Assembly (NCBI RefSeq): GCF_019059575.1
Contig: NW_024882889.1
Span: 1-64,000 of the forward strand
From: Amphibalanus amphitrite
Taxonomy: Eukaryota > Arthropoda > Thecostraca > Balanomorpha > Balanidae
DNA: 64,000 nt
Direction: 5' to 3'
In this document: positions 50,401-62,593 of the stretch, in pieces
How positions within the stretch are numbered: the first letter of the stretch is position 1
Layout of the letters: every line of letters starts with the position of its first letter
Made by a program: the position numbers and the translations under genes
Notes under the pieces: generated by a model
Seen by the model: the letters and a program-made list of their open reading frames with translations, nothing else
Database searches by the model: none
What the model was told of the DNA's origin: nothing

Positions 50401-53400
50401 CGGATACCCATCGGCCGGAACGGGCCGGCGACAGTGAGCAACGACAGGAGGGCGCGGTGGAGATGGCGCAGGAGACGACGGATTGCGACGGAGAAACCCA
50501 CAACGGCAGCGACGATGGCAGCATTGCATGAAAATTGCGGCAGAACCTCCCGTAGCGATGAGAGTGGACGCATCGATGTCGCCGACTAGCCCGTGTTTTG
50601 CTCTGCACCGTTGTCGCGAAAGTGTCAGTTGATGCCGTGACGTCAGCGCGGCGTCGGGCCGACAGCGGATCATCGGTCCCCGATTCGGACAGGACGCGAT
50701 CGAAGTCCTGTTCGGTTACCATCGACACGCTCGTCACGCACCGGGCTCTGGCATTCCTCTGAATCAGGACCCGCGCCACCCTCCCGGCGGGTCAGATACG
50801 GTCGAGACTTGACCTGGCAGACTTTGACCGGCCCAGTCTGGTCCAGGACAATCCGGGCTAGCCCAGTTTGGTCCTAGTCAAGTATGGACTAGCTCAACTG
50901 ACCTTTGCTGATCTGGACCAGATCAGGTTGTCTGGTCCAGCATGAGAGATCAAAATAAACCTATCTTGTACTTGAACTTGTCCAATGCTGATGCTTATCC
51001 ACATGACGCCATTTACAAATGGTCGATGGTTGCTCAGTTGTCACGCCTGGACAAGAGAACCCCCTTTTATGGTATGCACCAGCGGGTGGCGCAGATTGCA
51101 GAACCGCTGAGCGCTGGCAGTCACGGTTTGTTTTGATTGACTCTGTGGTGAATCACCTGACTGATTCGGCATGTCTAGCCGGGAGGTTGGCGCCGGCTCG
51201 CTGGTTCCAGGGACAAACACGGAACGTGAACTAGACTGAGCTAGACACACATAGGACGGGGCTGCTGCCGCCTGCTTGTAGTCTGATATTGAAGTTTTCG
51301 GACTGGCCCATTCAGATAGCGGTGGTCTCTGAATTCTGATTCATAAGTAGGTACCCCGAACCTGGACTGCATAACCAGAACAGGCTGCACTAGACATTCA
51401 ACTGGACTGGTATCTCAATTAACGGTTCAGCAATGTGCCGCTAGGTGGCGTACTGGTGGAGGTGCTCATGAATTCCATTGAAGGGATGGATAGGCTAGCT
51501 TTTCGCTGTGATTTGTAATGGATTGGATAAGCGTGGTTTTCGGAACGAGCGCTTGTGGTTTGTTTGTTGAGTCCACTGTGCATTAGTGTGGCACTAAGTG
51601 ATGCTGCTATCTGTGGATTGATAGTCCGCTTCAATTAGTGCTCTGATGAACATGTCATATCCCTTCCATCATTACACCTTTTAAAATCTTGACGCCTGTC
51701 AATACAACTGAACTGAAGGTATGTTCAAAATATATTAATTGCAGTTCTGGAGGGCATTGGCTAGCTTTTTTCCGACCGGCGACCACGAGCGAACCCTTCT
51801 CCGTCTTTGCTGCTGCTCATTCTCATATGCGATATATTCAGCCCATGTCCCCTTACGTATCCGTGAATGCATGTAAGGGCCAGCTGCCGATCATTACGCA
51901 TTGGTTTCAATTCCTGGATCTACCTAACCTATCATCGAGCGTGAACCTATACCAATCGTCCATTTGTTGTGCTGATTCCACTGAAGTTGTCCACCTGTCC
52001 GTGCGGCCACTTCAGTGCCACTTCAGGGCGAGTGCCGGCCACTTGAACTTCTTCCGAGCAGTCTGTCCGGCCTGAAGAGGTGGTGCTGAGTGGAACGGAA
52101 ACCAGAACGGTAGCCGACGTCTCTAACCATGTCCTGATAATGACTCTCCCAAGCCCAACCCACCCATCAACGTGCGTGAGGTTTATCATTGATAAGTATA
52201 GCCGTGAACACACCAGCGACTCGCTAGCCTGTTCACTTATACCCATCCCTATTCCCTATGCCCACAGTCCACACCCAGTCCGCATTCCCAGGAAGTAAGC
52301 GGCCGGGAATTCCGCGGCGACTCCCACCCGTCCGCATTGGGAACCGTTCGCGTTGGGTTCCCGTGGTTCCGTTCGGTTCACCTGGCTCGGAACCGGCGTC
52401 GTCGTCTGGGACGTTGCTCGCCTGACGCTGTGACTGTCGGGACCGTTGAACTGAGTGTTCCTCTGTGAGAGCCTGTTCTGCTAGCATTCTGTCGCCACTG
52501 CATGGCTGTCGTCTCTGGTCGGCTTGCTAGCTCTGTTGGTTGGGTGGCTCTACATCCCGGATAGATCGGCAGGGAAGCTGGCTGCCAGTGGTGAAGCCAA
52601 CTCGCGGTAGAATGTTCGTCTTACTAAGGAAAATCGAATCAGGGAACTATCGACTGCTGCCTGTTGCCAGTTCGGATATGGTTATATTTACCTTTTCCTC
52701 GACTCTCAGATGTCAGAAAGTGGGTCCTTAGAAAAACAATAGACTTTTTTTCCAAAATTTACCTAACCAATAATGTATTAAATAAGAAACATTTGTTTTA
52801 AGACCGCAGCATCAATCAAATTAACTGATTTTCATTAAAACTCAAGGAGCGAAATATATATTAATCTGATGTGACGTCATTTGGGTATTGATGACGTCAC
52901 TAAGTAACCAGTGACATCACTGTGCCGCTCTCCCGGGTGTGCTCCCTCGGCCGGCTCCGTCAGGCGTCGGTCGAAGGCGAGGTCTGAATGGGAGTGGCAG
53001 CATCATTTGCATCTATGATATGTGCCCGCCGGGGCGTGTGCTGATCAAAATGGCCGAACAGGTGGCAGTGATGACGTCAGAAGAGCCTGCAGATCCGCTT
53101 GGCACCACGCTGAGATGGGAATGCCGTGGGACGATGCGTGGCAATGGCGTGAAGTGGTAACTGTGTTTGTATTTGAAAAATTCAATATGCTAATGCTATA
53201 AGAATCTTAAATGCAGCCTGAGCTAATGCCCATGTCTGCTGCGTTTTTTTTTTCTTTTACCTTATTAGCTTTGCCAACTGTTTCTTGCGTGTCACGTGCC
53301 TGACAATCGAGTGCCGTGGTGCAGCGAGGCGACGTTCGAGGAACGCTCTCCCGCCCAGCGTTGTCCATCATTCAGGCTATGTGACGCTCGGGCTCTGACC

Positions 53401-54000
53401 CTCGATAGTCCTGCTGCTGCTCGGCGGCTATGGAGAGTTGACAGGGTGCTTTAGAGTGCGCCGGACCACCCTCAGCGCTGTCTGCGGGATTGGGTCACCC
53501 CGGACCCTTCAGACGGCCCTCAGGCGACCGCCGCCCGTCGAGCCGCCCTCCCTCTCCCCGTCGAGCAGCCCTCCCTCCCCCTTCACCTCCCCTGTCGGCG
53601 GCCCGTCCGGAATCCAGGTCATTCCTTTCGTCCCCGTATGGTCTGAAGTGGATGGTTTGGCGACTCCAAGGCCGACCTCCGGGCCCGGGTCGCCGCGCCC
53701 CGCCCTGACAGAAGGACCAAGGTGAACCCCACACTCGGCGGCCCGGTTAGATGATATGCCCGGCCCGTCGGTTAGGAACTGAGCCACATGCTCAAAGGAA
53801 GCCAATCAAATTTGAACGGGGCATGTAATTAATTCCCGGCCGAGTCTATTGTGCGCTGGCTGTATTGATTGGGAGGACGGAGCCGTCTGTGAGAGCTGGG
53901 GCTGATTCGAGCCCGCTACCTGCAGGCACGACGGTCTATTTGACACTGCTGGACGGAGCTGCTGCAGTCATTAATCGTTCTGTGCTGGTGGTCGATGGAG
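47463..54000. other. Long putative intron with pyrimidine-rich and CG-rich blocks
   Basis: No supported exon. It has a G run at about 47660-47678. Pyrimidine-rich DNA on + lies at about 48540-48770 and 49330-49430, CG-rich blocks at about 49730-50100, 50230-50770 and 53440-53750. Repeated GGTCCAG / CTGGACC words lie at 50815-50940. A 208-codon minus frame at 50153-50779 lies in a CG-rich block and matches nothing. Confidence 0.35.
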
Positions 54001-54182
54001 CGCTCGACTTCCGCTCAATCTGTGCTCGAACTGCGCTTGAAATTCGCTCGATCTGCGCTGGAACTGCGCTTAAAACCTGCTCGAAGCTCTCATGAAAGTC
54101 CGCTTGATCCATGCTCGGTGCTGCGCTCAGCCTCCCTCGAACTGCGCTCGATCCGCGCTTGAATTGCGCTCAACCTGCACTC
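54001..54182. repeat. Degenerate GCTCGAACTGC minisatellite
   Basis: About fifteen variants of a 10-12-base unit, GCTCGA(A/T)CTGC, GCTTGAATTGC, GCTCAACCTGC and so on. It directly precedes the CG-rich candidate promoter. Confidence 0.75.
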
Positions 54183-54635
54183 ACCCGACCCGGCCACCGT
54201 CGCAGCCTCTCGTCTGGGCTGAGGGCGGCAGTCGGCGCGACCGATCGAACTCGTCCGAGAGCTCATTTATCCGGCTAATGAGCGCCGCTCCAATCTCGGA
54301 AAGGAGTGGCACCGGCCGGCCGATCATACCTGCTATTGGCCCGACGCTCACCTGTTGAGCCCGGCCAATCGATGCTGGTCGCCGCCGCCGCCGCCGCTAG
54401 CGGGCGCACCGTCGCGCCGCCGCATAGACTCGCCGAGCGAGCGCCGCCGGCGCCGGCAGCGGCGGAGCGCCGGCCAGGCGTCATTCCCTCTGCTCTGCTG
54501 GCGGTGTGTGGTCGCTCGGCTCTCTGTCTCTGTGTCCGGCGCCCCTCGGCCGCTCTCGCTCTTCTGCAGCGCTGCTGTGTCGTCTCTGTCTCACCGTCTA
54601 CCTTCTCTGTCATCCTGGAGGCGTCCTGCGTCGAA
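54183..54635 (+). promoter_or_regulatory. heph: CG-rich promoter / 5' leader region of the putative PTB gene
   Basis: Dense CpG and GCCGCC steps, and a GGCCAATCG (CCAAT) box at about 54362. A pyrimidine-rich leader follows (CTCTCTGTCTCTGTGTC at about 54519, TCGTCTCTGTCTCACC at about 54579), leading to the ATG|GT at 54638. No TATA box is evident, so a dispersed CpG-type start is likely. The start site is not determined. An in-frame open stretch runs back from the ATG to 54306, but its Ala/Arg-rich composition looks like leader, not protein. Confidence 0.4.
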
Positions 54636-54638
54636 ATG
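54636..54638 (+). CDS. heph: Candidate PTB first coding exon ending ATG|GTGAGT
   Basis: GCGTCGAAATG|GTGAGTGG: the start codon is the last codon of the exon and abuts a near-consensus donor at 54638/54639, phase 0. Splicing directly to 62504 would give M-RGSEELMT. First exons carrying only the initiator, or a few codons, are common. In human PTBP1 the first exon likewise carries only the first few codons, and RGSDEL starts a later exon. A further tiny exon between here and 62504, supplying the basic residue before RGS, is possible but I could not identify one. Purine (G) at -3 is acceptable for initiation. Confidence 0.45.
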
Positions 54639-55743
54639 GTGAGTGGTTGAGGTGTTTCTCCGACACCATACGGTGTGTTTGGCTCGGTCGTGAGCCGCCC
54701 GGCCCGGCCTGGTCACGGTGAGTGGGCGAGCCCGGGCCGAGACGGTGACATCACCCTGCTGGTGGTGACTGTCTCTCTCGTGGAACGAACGACCGGCCGT
54801 CGGGTCTGCGGGCTGCGGGCTGCGGCCGGCCCAAACCGGGCGCTGTAAACTGACTGGGCGAGCCGGCCGGCTGCGGCGGGCTGGGGCACGTCGGGCCGAC
54901 ATACGGTGGAGAGACGTGGGTGCTACTTGGCGAGATGGGATGATAGCGGTGGAATGGCAGGATGTGTGAGCGTTACTGGGCTGGGATAGTTTAGCAGTAT
55001 GGCGGAAATTTGGTTTGGGTGGCGCCATTGATGTAAAGAACCGACATGGCACCATTTCCGGCTGTACCGTTGCAGTCAGCAGTCGGCTTGTGTGTTGGCT
55101 GACAAACGCTATTTTGCCCGGTTTTATTCCCGTGGAGTTTTGTAGCTTGTCGGGGCTATTTCCTGTCCATGTATGGAGCCCAGGTGAATCAACAATGATT
55201 TGCATTGTTATGTTTCGTGGCTCATGGCAGGCCTGAGCCCAGTATATTAGGTTAAGGTTCCACATGGTGATATACGGTTTCATTTAGTGGTGGGCGAGGC
55301 GGGTGCATAGGCTCACCGCATTGGACATGACAAAGAGTTATGGTCCCCGCGCCCCAGGTCCCTCATAGCCGGTCTTTAATCATGATGTTACAGAATCAGG
55401 TAACCCCGGGACGTGGGGACCTACAATAACATGAATCACACTTGCAAACCTTGTTCATTTACACTCTTTATCACAGTCGCTACACTGTTTACGTGTCAGG
55501 CGTATTCATGCTGGTCGCGTTGGCAGTGTTTTGCAACCGTTGCCAGGCTAGATAAGGCATTCAGCGTACTTCAAAGAGTTCACCGCGTGGTTTTGATGGC
55601 TCGCCTAATTCAACTTCTCTTCACGTTGGTAGCGAGAGTCCAAAATTGGGTCCCTTTCTCTTTTTGGGCGCTGTGAATGGCGGAGCGTTCGCCGTCCCTA
55701 TGGCTGGTGGGACGTCCCCAGACCCCACATTCGGCGGTGGGAC

Positions 55744-55876
55744 GGGACCCGGTGGGACGGCGCGGGCTCCAGCGGTCCGCTCACCTCGGGACCCGGTGGG
55801 ACGGCGCGGGCTCCAGCGGCCCGCTCACCTCGGGACCCGGTGGGACGGCGCGGGCTCCAGCGGTCCGCTCACCTGA
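55744..55876. repeat. Three-copy 44-bp minisatellite
   Basis: Units start GGGACCCGGTGGGACGGCG at 55744, 55788 and 55832 and are almost identical. Each ends CGCTCACCT, so the minus strand carries an AGGTGAGCG donor-like word three times. Near-identity implies recent expansion. Confidence 0.95.
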
Positions 55877-58800
55877 CCTCGGGGCCGTGTGAGCGGTCCC
55901 GCTCGGCCGGCCGGTCATTACCTGGCGCTCGTTTTTGTCGGACCGTGCGATTATGGCCGGGCCGGCGGCGCTGGAACGGCGTGGGGTGGTGCGCTCGGAC
56001 GCTCCCAGACGGAGCCGTTTTTGGCCGCTCGGCGCGGAGAGCGCCCGAGCGCGGCTGAGCGCGGTCGACGAGTGTCGGTGTGCCGCACTCAGCCCGCGGC
56101 GCACACACCTGGTGTTCCGCTGTGACCGGCACGGCCGTCCGGCCAGCCTCCCGCTCTCCGCGCCCTGCCTACCAGCTGGGCAGGCGGGGGTGCCTCTGCC
56201 GGCCGCTCCGCCGCTGCCTTTGTCAGCCCCGCCGACCAGCTGCTGTTACCGGGCTGAGGGGCGCCGAAGGCCGCGCCGCCAACAAAAAGGCCCGGCGCTC
56301 TCCCCCGGGCCGGTCGGGCCGGCGCGGGGACGGGACGCGCGCCGTGAGAACCCGCTGCTGCCTGTGTGCCGGGGGAGCGGGGGAGCGGCGCGGGGAAGGA
56401 TTGGACGCCGCCGGCGTGCGGTGAGGGATATCCGGAGGATTATTGGGCCTGGGGAGCCTACCTGGCTGCCGGCCGGTGGGGAAGGGTGCCGTCCGCCGCC
56501 CTCCCCATTGACTGTCCAGGAGCGGGGCTGTCGGACGTTGTTATGGCGGAGCAGACTGCAGCACCGGCCTCAGGCCAACACTGGTGTGCAGCCCTTGTCA
56601 GAATCCGACGGAGAATTAGATTTACGGGCAACTCGGGACCGGTTGGTGCTGGCTGGCGCTGAAACTCTGCCCTGAACGGTGCTGGAACTACACTGGAATA
56701 GCCAGACGGTGCCGGGCCTTTGGGCTAGGTGGTGCTGCTCTGCGCCGGATGGTGCCGAGAGTGTGCGTCGAGTGCTGCTTAACTCGTAGCGTAGCCACTA
56801 TTTGCTTCGCTGCCGATCCAGGTCACAGCGTTTGAGTTCGTCGAACACCTCTGTCGGGACTGAGGACACTGGTGGCGGCACTGTCCTCACTGGTGGGCTG
56901 GGTGGGCGAATGAACGGCGACTTCCCAGACGAACGGGGCACTGCGAGTTTAATGTACCAGCGCCTCGGACTGTAAATCGACCGTGGAAATCGCCACTGAA
57001 CTGACCCTCACTGCAAATCTACCAGCTTCTCGGCTGGTAGAAACGAGCTCGTACACTGCATTGCGGCTGCGCTAAATCTACCCGACCGTCGGTAGAGGCT
57101 CGGCACCGGGCCAGTAAATCGTGTACCGCCGCCTCTGGTAAACGTACTAGCGCCGCCGCTGCTAGATTAGAGGCCGGCCGGCAATCTTCCGCGGGCCTGG
57201 CCGACATTCCGCAGTCTCGGCGGCCCTCGGAGGGCGGACGGAGCCGCCGACCGCCGGCTCTGCCCCCGGGCCACGACAGCGGACCAGTTCGTCAGAGCCG
57301 CTCTTCAAATATCAACTCCATGAATGCCAATGTGTTCGAAACAGAGCTAGGAGTGCATCCATAGCTATTCGCCAGTCACGCGGATTGGAATTCTTTGCAG
57401 TTCTCCGGAACGGGCGCATTCACGGAATCAGGAATTGCGATCGCATTTTCCTGTCGAGTCGTCGACGTGAATGCTTGTCTTCCTCTGCTGATCTTGATCG
57501 CGAAGTTTGTTCGTCACGAACTGTATGAACAGGTGACTGGATGTGGAACGTTGTTTCACAACGTTGAACGTTTGCTTGGAACGAGCGCTTGCCGCATGAA
57601 GTGAAGCGGGAGCTGAAATGTTTCCACGACCAACAACTAGCTGTCAAAGATCGTCGAATTTCAAAAAGCCGATCGCTTTCGACATGATGCACCTACACTG
57701 AACGTTTCCAACTTGTATACGCGTATTCCTGCCTCCTTCACTGTAGATATATAAACGTGGCACATGAGGATTCCTAGTCATACCGGTTCTGCGGCCGAGG
57801 TGTTATCCCTATTTCTTAGTAGGTATATGAGAATTTCGCAACTTAATAACATAGGTGACTGAAAGACGCGAAACATTGTGACATTGTCGGCACATCACGA
57901 TATGTCTACCAAGGTCTTATCGGTATGGAAACCCTAGAAAGTGGCGGCGCGGTTTTGTCGACAAGGGAGCCGCGGGCGGTCGCCGACAGGCCCACGGTCT
58001 GGCTGGCTGCGCTGCTGCCCGCGGTCTGTCCTTGAAGGGCAGACCGTGCCTGAGGCGACCATCCTCACCGCGCGCCCGCCGGTGGGAAGCCGGGGATGGC
58101 CCGTGTCCGTTCGGCACTCCGTGGTGGGTCATGGGAGTTGGTTCGTAGTTCGCACCACGCAGCAGCTTAGAAGGGTCACAGTGTGGAACGCGAAGGTACT
58201 CTTACAGTTCAGAATAGCACTCGCACAGTTCCATACAGCTAAGTACCACAATCCACATCACCCTGGACCCCACTCTTCACTTGCACAAGTACCCACCGCA
58301 CCACTGCACCAACTCACTGCACACTGCACGGTAGGTATACATCATACAATAATCATGCATACACACGCGTCTACCGCCCACACACTATCCACTCAGTCCG
58401 GCGGAACCATGACCGGGCCATGGTCACTGGTCCGTCTACGAACCGTTGTCGGTGCTACCCCGGTAACGGGACATGCTGCCCGCTCAGCTGGCTCCGCCAA
58501 CCGCTCGCACCTGAGCACCTCGCTAAAATGCGTCGTACACAGTTGCGACGAGGTTTCCGAGGAACAACACGCGATCTGACCATGTTTGCTCGAAACTTTG
58601 GGACGCCACAGGTGTTTTGTTTTTATTGTTCGAGTTTAGCCGCCGCTGCTGGTTGTGTAGCGAGTTTGGGTGGATTTTTCAAGCAGACTGTTTACTGCGC
58701 GGTAGCTTGTGGCTCCTGGGAAAGTTTTGTTTTCGGGAGCTGGGCCGGACCATTGAAGGCGCTGCGGACGTGGAGGGCCAAGGAGAAAAGCATCGCGCTG

Positions 58801-61072
58801 TATTAGGATCAGAGTTGCACGGGACGCTCGATCGTCCGCGCTTGCCCGTCAGCCGTGCTGCTGTTGGAAGGAGAGGCAGTGTCGGCCAGAACCAACCTCG
58901 AGGCGATGGCTGCGAATCGAGTCTGTCGTGGTTTGTTGAGCTCGGTGATAGATGTGTCCGAAATGGACCGAGTCGCGCTGTAGTTGTCGTAATTCGTCAT
59001 CCGCGGGATGGTTGCCGGTCCGTGAAGGGGCCGTGGGACCGTCGTCGCGCCGGCCGGTCCGTTCGCGACCACGTGGTGTTGGCCGCGCCGGCCGGCGCAG
59101 TGGTCTGGACGGGCAGCGGACCGGACCGAACCGAGCCGGTGCCGGTCCACTGAGCTGCCGCCCGGACCGGCCGGTCCGCCACCAGCGCCCCCGCGGCCGG
59201 CGCCACCGCACGGGGCGCATTCCTGGATCGCGAGGCCGGCAAAAACAAGGGTCCGGCCGCTCGCTGGCCTACCTCACATCCGACAGCGGTGCGTCAGCCT
59301 CGTGACTTACCTGTGATGGAAACACGTTCAAGGATGTGGAGTGATTCTAGTTCTTCTCAAGGAGCGCCTAGTCTTTTCAATCTTATCGAAGAATGCGCTG
59401 AGGCATGTCACTCCAGCATGGGATTCATCAGCCGCCGCAGCTTTGTCATTTTCGGCAGGTGATTCGTTATCTACCCGATCGCTGGCCCATTCGATACTGT
59501 CAGAGGAATGTCCTGCAGCGTTCTTTGTGCTGGCCATGGGGTGCCGGCCGGTCGTCCGGTGGCTGCATTAGTATGCACCCCCGTGGCTGGCTCCGGTCCG
59601 GTTGGGCCGGTACCCGACCCAAGCCCCGGTCGCCCAGAGGTGGGAGACAGCCGGTGGTCGTTCAGCTGCAGAGCCGGCCTGTGCGCTGGGTCTGCGGTGT
59701 GTCAGCGTCCAGGCTGGCAGTGCTTAGCTTTCAAGACCAGATGTAGTCAGTCCACTTCAGGAGTATCGGGTTCGGGTTATATAATGGATATGCCTGATGT
59801 GGAGAGGCTCAGTAGAACCGCGGCCGGTGTAGGATGCATGAATAGTGCTTAGTGCTCAAGGTTTAATAACATTTTATTCGGAATGATGTTTGTGTGGGCT
59901 GCGTGTGGAGGTGGCTAGCAACTGCCAACTATGCCGACTATTTAGATGAGTGTCTGCGTATTCAGCGAACTGCAATTGACAGCTGTGCCTGTTTGGTGTA
60001 GGTCAGTTGGCCTGGCTGTGTGCATCTCATTTGTAATGACAATCGTCCGCTAGAATGGCCTGCAAAGCTGCGGCGTATTCAGATATGCATCAAATGACAT
60101 GTCAGTAGTTCTACATTGTCGATGGGTAGACTCGCTGTCATGTTAACGCACTGTGCATACACGACCTTGCAGGGGGGTATTTCATTAGGCCGATTTTATC
60201 TTGCATTTTGTATTGTCGGTTGCAATGGTTTTGACATGTTTCAAGATTTGCTCATTATGAAGTACCGAGTTACATAAACGTGCTCCAGAAGCATGGCCGA
60301 TCATCCCCGGTTTGTCTCTGATTTCGTATTCGCTGCCGAAGGAAGCCATGAACTCCGTATCGATTTCATCTCTAGTCCCTCGAGCAGCATACTACAAACG
60401 CAGCTGTCCGCCACATTACATAAGCCCGGATATCTCGGGTATCAGCCGTAATGACTGCCTCATCTCACAAATAGCTGATGGGAAGCCTGTTCTGTGGACC
60501 ACTGCTTTTGGCATCAGTGGGCTTAGACCTTCTGCTAAAATCTTGCTGGCAACCATGTGGTCCGCCTGGCGACCCTTTGCAGTGGTGAAGCGGATGGAAT
60601 GCCGTCCCATTACCGTCCTGCCGCGGTCTCCAGGCTACCTGCTAGCTCCAGATGGCGCTGAAGGTGCCGCTGGTGTTTTGAAGAGGGGAAGAGGTGCGGA
60701 TTGGAGGTCTACGAGGCACGGGTTCTGGGGATGGATGGGACGCACGGCTACCGGGAGAGCCCGGCCGGAGGGTGCACCGTTCCACGAGGGGTCTGAGATG
60801 AATGGAATACCGCGGAATGTCAGGGCCGCGAGAAGAAGAATCTGAGGTAGCGTCCACTCTCCAAGATGTCTTGGGCTAGACGCGTGGTTGTGTTGAGCGT
60901 GGGTCGTCTGGAATAGGTGTAGTGCGAAGATACTTTAGCTGACGGCGTGTGAAAGCTGGAGATGTTTGCGTTCAACATGTATGGCTAGAATTCCTTGCAT
61001 TGGCACACGATAGAAGGTTCAGAAGTGAGACACTGATTCACTGCCGCAATGTTGTGCAGGAATCACCTGAGG

Positions 61073-61141
61073 GAAGCGTGGGACTCGAACGGGCCTCGCC
61101 GACACGGAGCGTACCGTTACCGTTATGACTAACGCCGGATG
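61073..61141 (-). ncRNA. tRNA-like Pol III remnant (SINE head or tRNA pseudogene)
   Basis: On the minus strand a B-box, GTTCGAGTCCC (61090-61080), follows an A-box-like TAGTCATAACGG (about 61132-61121) at tRNA-like spacing. GTAACGGTACGCTCCG stands between them. The T-arm and acceptor do not pair well, so this is not a functional tRNA. No 3' A-rich tail or flanking duplication was found. Confidence 0.35.
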
Positions 61142-61921
61142 CGGTCGCCGCGACCAGCGCGGAGTTGCAGGTATTGGGGACGGACAGGTGTGCATCAAAC
61201 GGCGCATGTGACGTGATGTGACGCAGCGGCGGTGGCCCACGTGGCGCGTCACCACCGTGACGTGACGCCGCCGTGACGGGACACCGGCCTCGTCACGGTC
61301 CGTGGCGCCCGGCTGTCGGTTTTGGATAGCACGGTGGGAAGGGGGCTGGCTCTGGGGGCTCTTCAACTACGCTGCTGAGAGCGGGCCGGGACTTTTCTAA
61401 GTGACGTAGGTCCCTCGCTCGGCTATTACGGCATTGCTTACCAAAAGGGAAAAGCTCAGTGTCTTCGTTTGAATACATCCATTGAAAGCTCCTACTAAAA
61501 CGGATTCGCCCCTTCCTCCCTTCCTCCTTCCTTCGCAATCTTTTCCCTCGGGCACGTCCACCGGAAGCTCCTGCTCCAGTCGGCCCTCCCCGATAGGCGT
61601 CTCCGAGCGCCTTTGTCCCTCCCTCTGCAGGACGGGCGGCTGTCCAGTGACCACCTGGCTATCTGATCCGCAACGAGTGCTTGTCCTCCGCTCACCACCT
61701 GCCCATCTTGGAGACGGGGACGTAGGTGGATGCGGGGGCTTGAACGGTGATGGTGTGACTGGGTTAGACCCCTGGCAGCCAAGGCGTGCATGGGTATAAG
61801 TACACCTAGGTGACTTATACCCATGCATGTTTGTCGTCTCGAGTTGCGTTCTCAGTTTCTGGCCTTGCGACTCACTTTCGGGTTTGTCACCTCACCTGGC
61901 TTGCGATGCTATGCGGTTGCG

Positions 61922-61990
61922 CTCCGTGCTGAGCCGTGCTAAGCCGAGCCGTGCCGTTCCGTGATGAGCCGTGCCGTGCCAAGCCGTGTG
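61922..61990. repeat. GAGCCGTGCC decamer repeat
   Basis: About six variants of (G/A)AGCCGTG(C/A)C(G/A) in 69 bases, for example GCTGAGCCGTGCTAAGCCGA. A short degenerate microsatellite. Confidence 0.8.
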
Positions 61991-62503
61991 GTCGTCCGGT
62001 GGCCAGCTGTCGTGCACCGTGACATCTGTCGTGACATGCCGGACCAGCTGTGCGACTGCTGGCCGTCACTCGTCATCCGCCCCGGACTGAGGGTTGTGTC
62101 ACACCTCCTTGCATGGGACTCATGAATCCCCTCACAGCTGGCGCCAGGGTCCATCCTTTGTCAGAGGACTGAGTCACTTCACTCCTACGTCATGTTTGCG
62201 ATTGGACGCTAGTGTGAGGTCCATCTGGTGGTCCCCGCCCCTACCACAATGTGCAGGTTAAATATTTTTTATCGTGCTATGTGTCACATTTGCAAGCTCT
62301 TCAACATCGTATTTTGTGGCAGCCCTGATCTGAAGTTTGTCTTGTGCTGACTCCCATGCCGTACTCGTGCATTGCAGCCGGTGCACTGTCTGTATGTTTA
62401 ATTCTAACTGGCCCTGCGCGCTCTGACTCACTGATGCATTGGTTCTTGCTAATGTACTTTGACTTTTTCGCTGTCTCTAACCGAGCATTTTCTGCCTTTT
62501 CAG

Positions 62504-62593
62504 CGTGGTTCGGAGGAGCTGATGACCGCTGCTGCCGTACCGACCAACGGTGCCATGACACTCACGGCGGACAACAACAATGACGCCAAGAAG
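62504..62593 (+). CDS. heph: Polypyrimidine-tract-binding protein, N-terminal leader exon
   Basis: Internal exon of 30 codons in phase 0-0. The acceptor is textbook: branch point CTCTAAC, then GCATTTTCTGCCTTTTCAG ending at 62503; the donor AAG|GTGAGA is strong. The peptide RGSEELMTAAAVPTNG..TADNNNDAKK aligns end to end with the PTB leader between the initiator segment and RRM1, where PTBP1 has RGSDELFSTCVTNG..ANGNDSKK. In vertebrates RGSDEL also begins an exon, so the boundary itself is conserved. PTB is a nuclear and shuttling RNA-binding protein with four RRMs. It binds UC-rich RNA and represses exons; its leader carries a bipartite nuclear signal of which the closing KK is kept here and the opening basic residue must come from the preceding exon. 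RRM exons would lie beyond the right edge. Long introns and alternative starts are usual for this gene in animals. Confidence 0.78.

Larger units (their letters stand above)
54639..62503. other. Putative first PTB intron, about 7.9 kb
   Basis: CG-rich to about 57300, then mixed. It holds the 44-bp minisatellite, a tRNA-like remnant and a short decamer repeat (separate entries). Long frames at 55935-56675 and 60312-60845 are not supported as genes. It ends with CTCTAAC, a good branch-point match, 23 bases before TTTTCAG. Confidence 0.45.

Noticed and set aside
53895-53930. GATTCGAGCCC as a possible tRNA B-box
   Set aside because: No A-box at the right distance upstream and no cloverleaf.
54591-55283. 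A 230-codon minus frame over the candidate promoter and first intron
   Set aside because: Antisense to the ATG|GTGAGT exon, no domain, composition follows the CG-rich block.
55935-56675. A 246-codon + frame in the CG-rich block
   Set aside because: Arg/Ala/Pro-rich, no domain, overlapped by other open frames on + and by open minus frames in its left part; typical of CpG-rich DNA with few stops.
60312-60845. A 177-codon + frame with ordinary composition
   Set aside because: The left part looks protein-like but the right part is Arg/Gly-rich; I recognise no domain, and a minus frame in the same place is equally plausible. Could be a fragment of a dispersed repeat.
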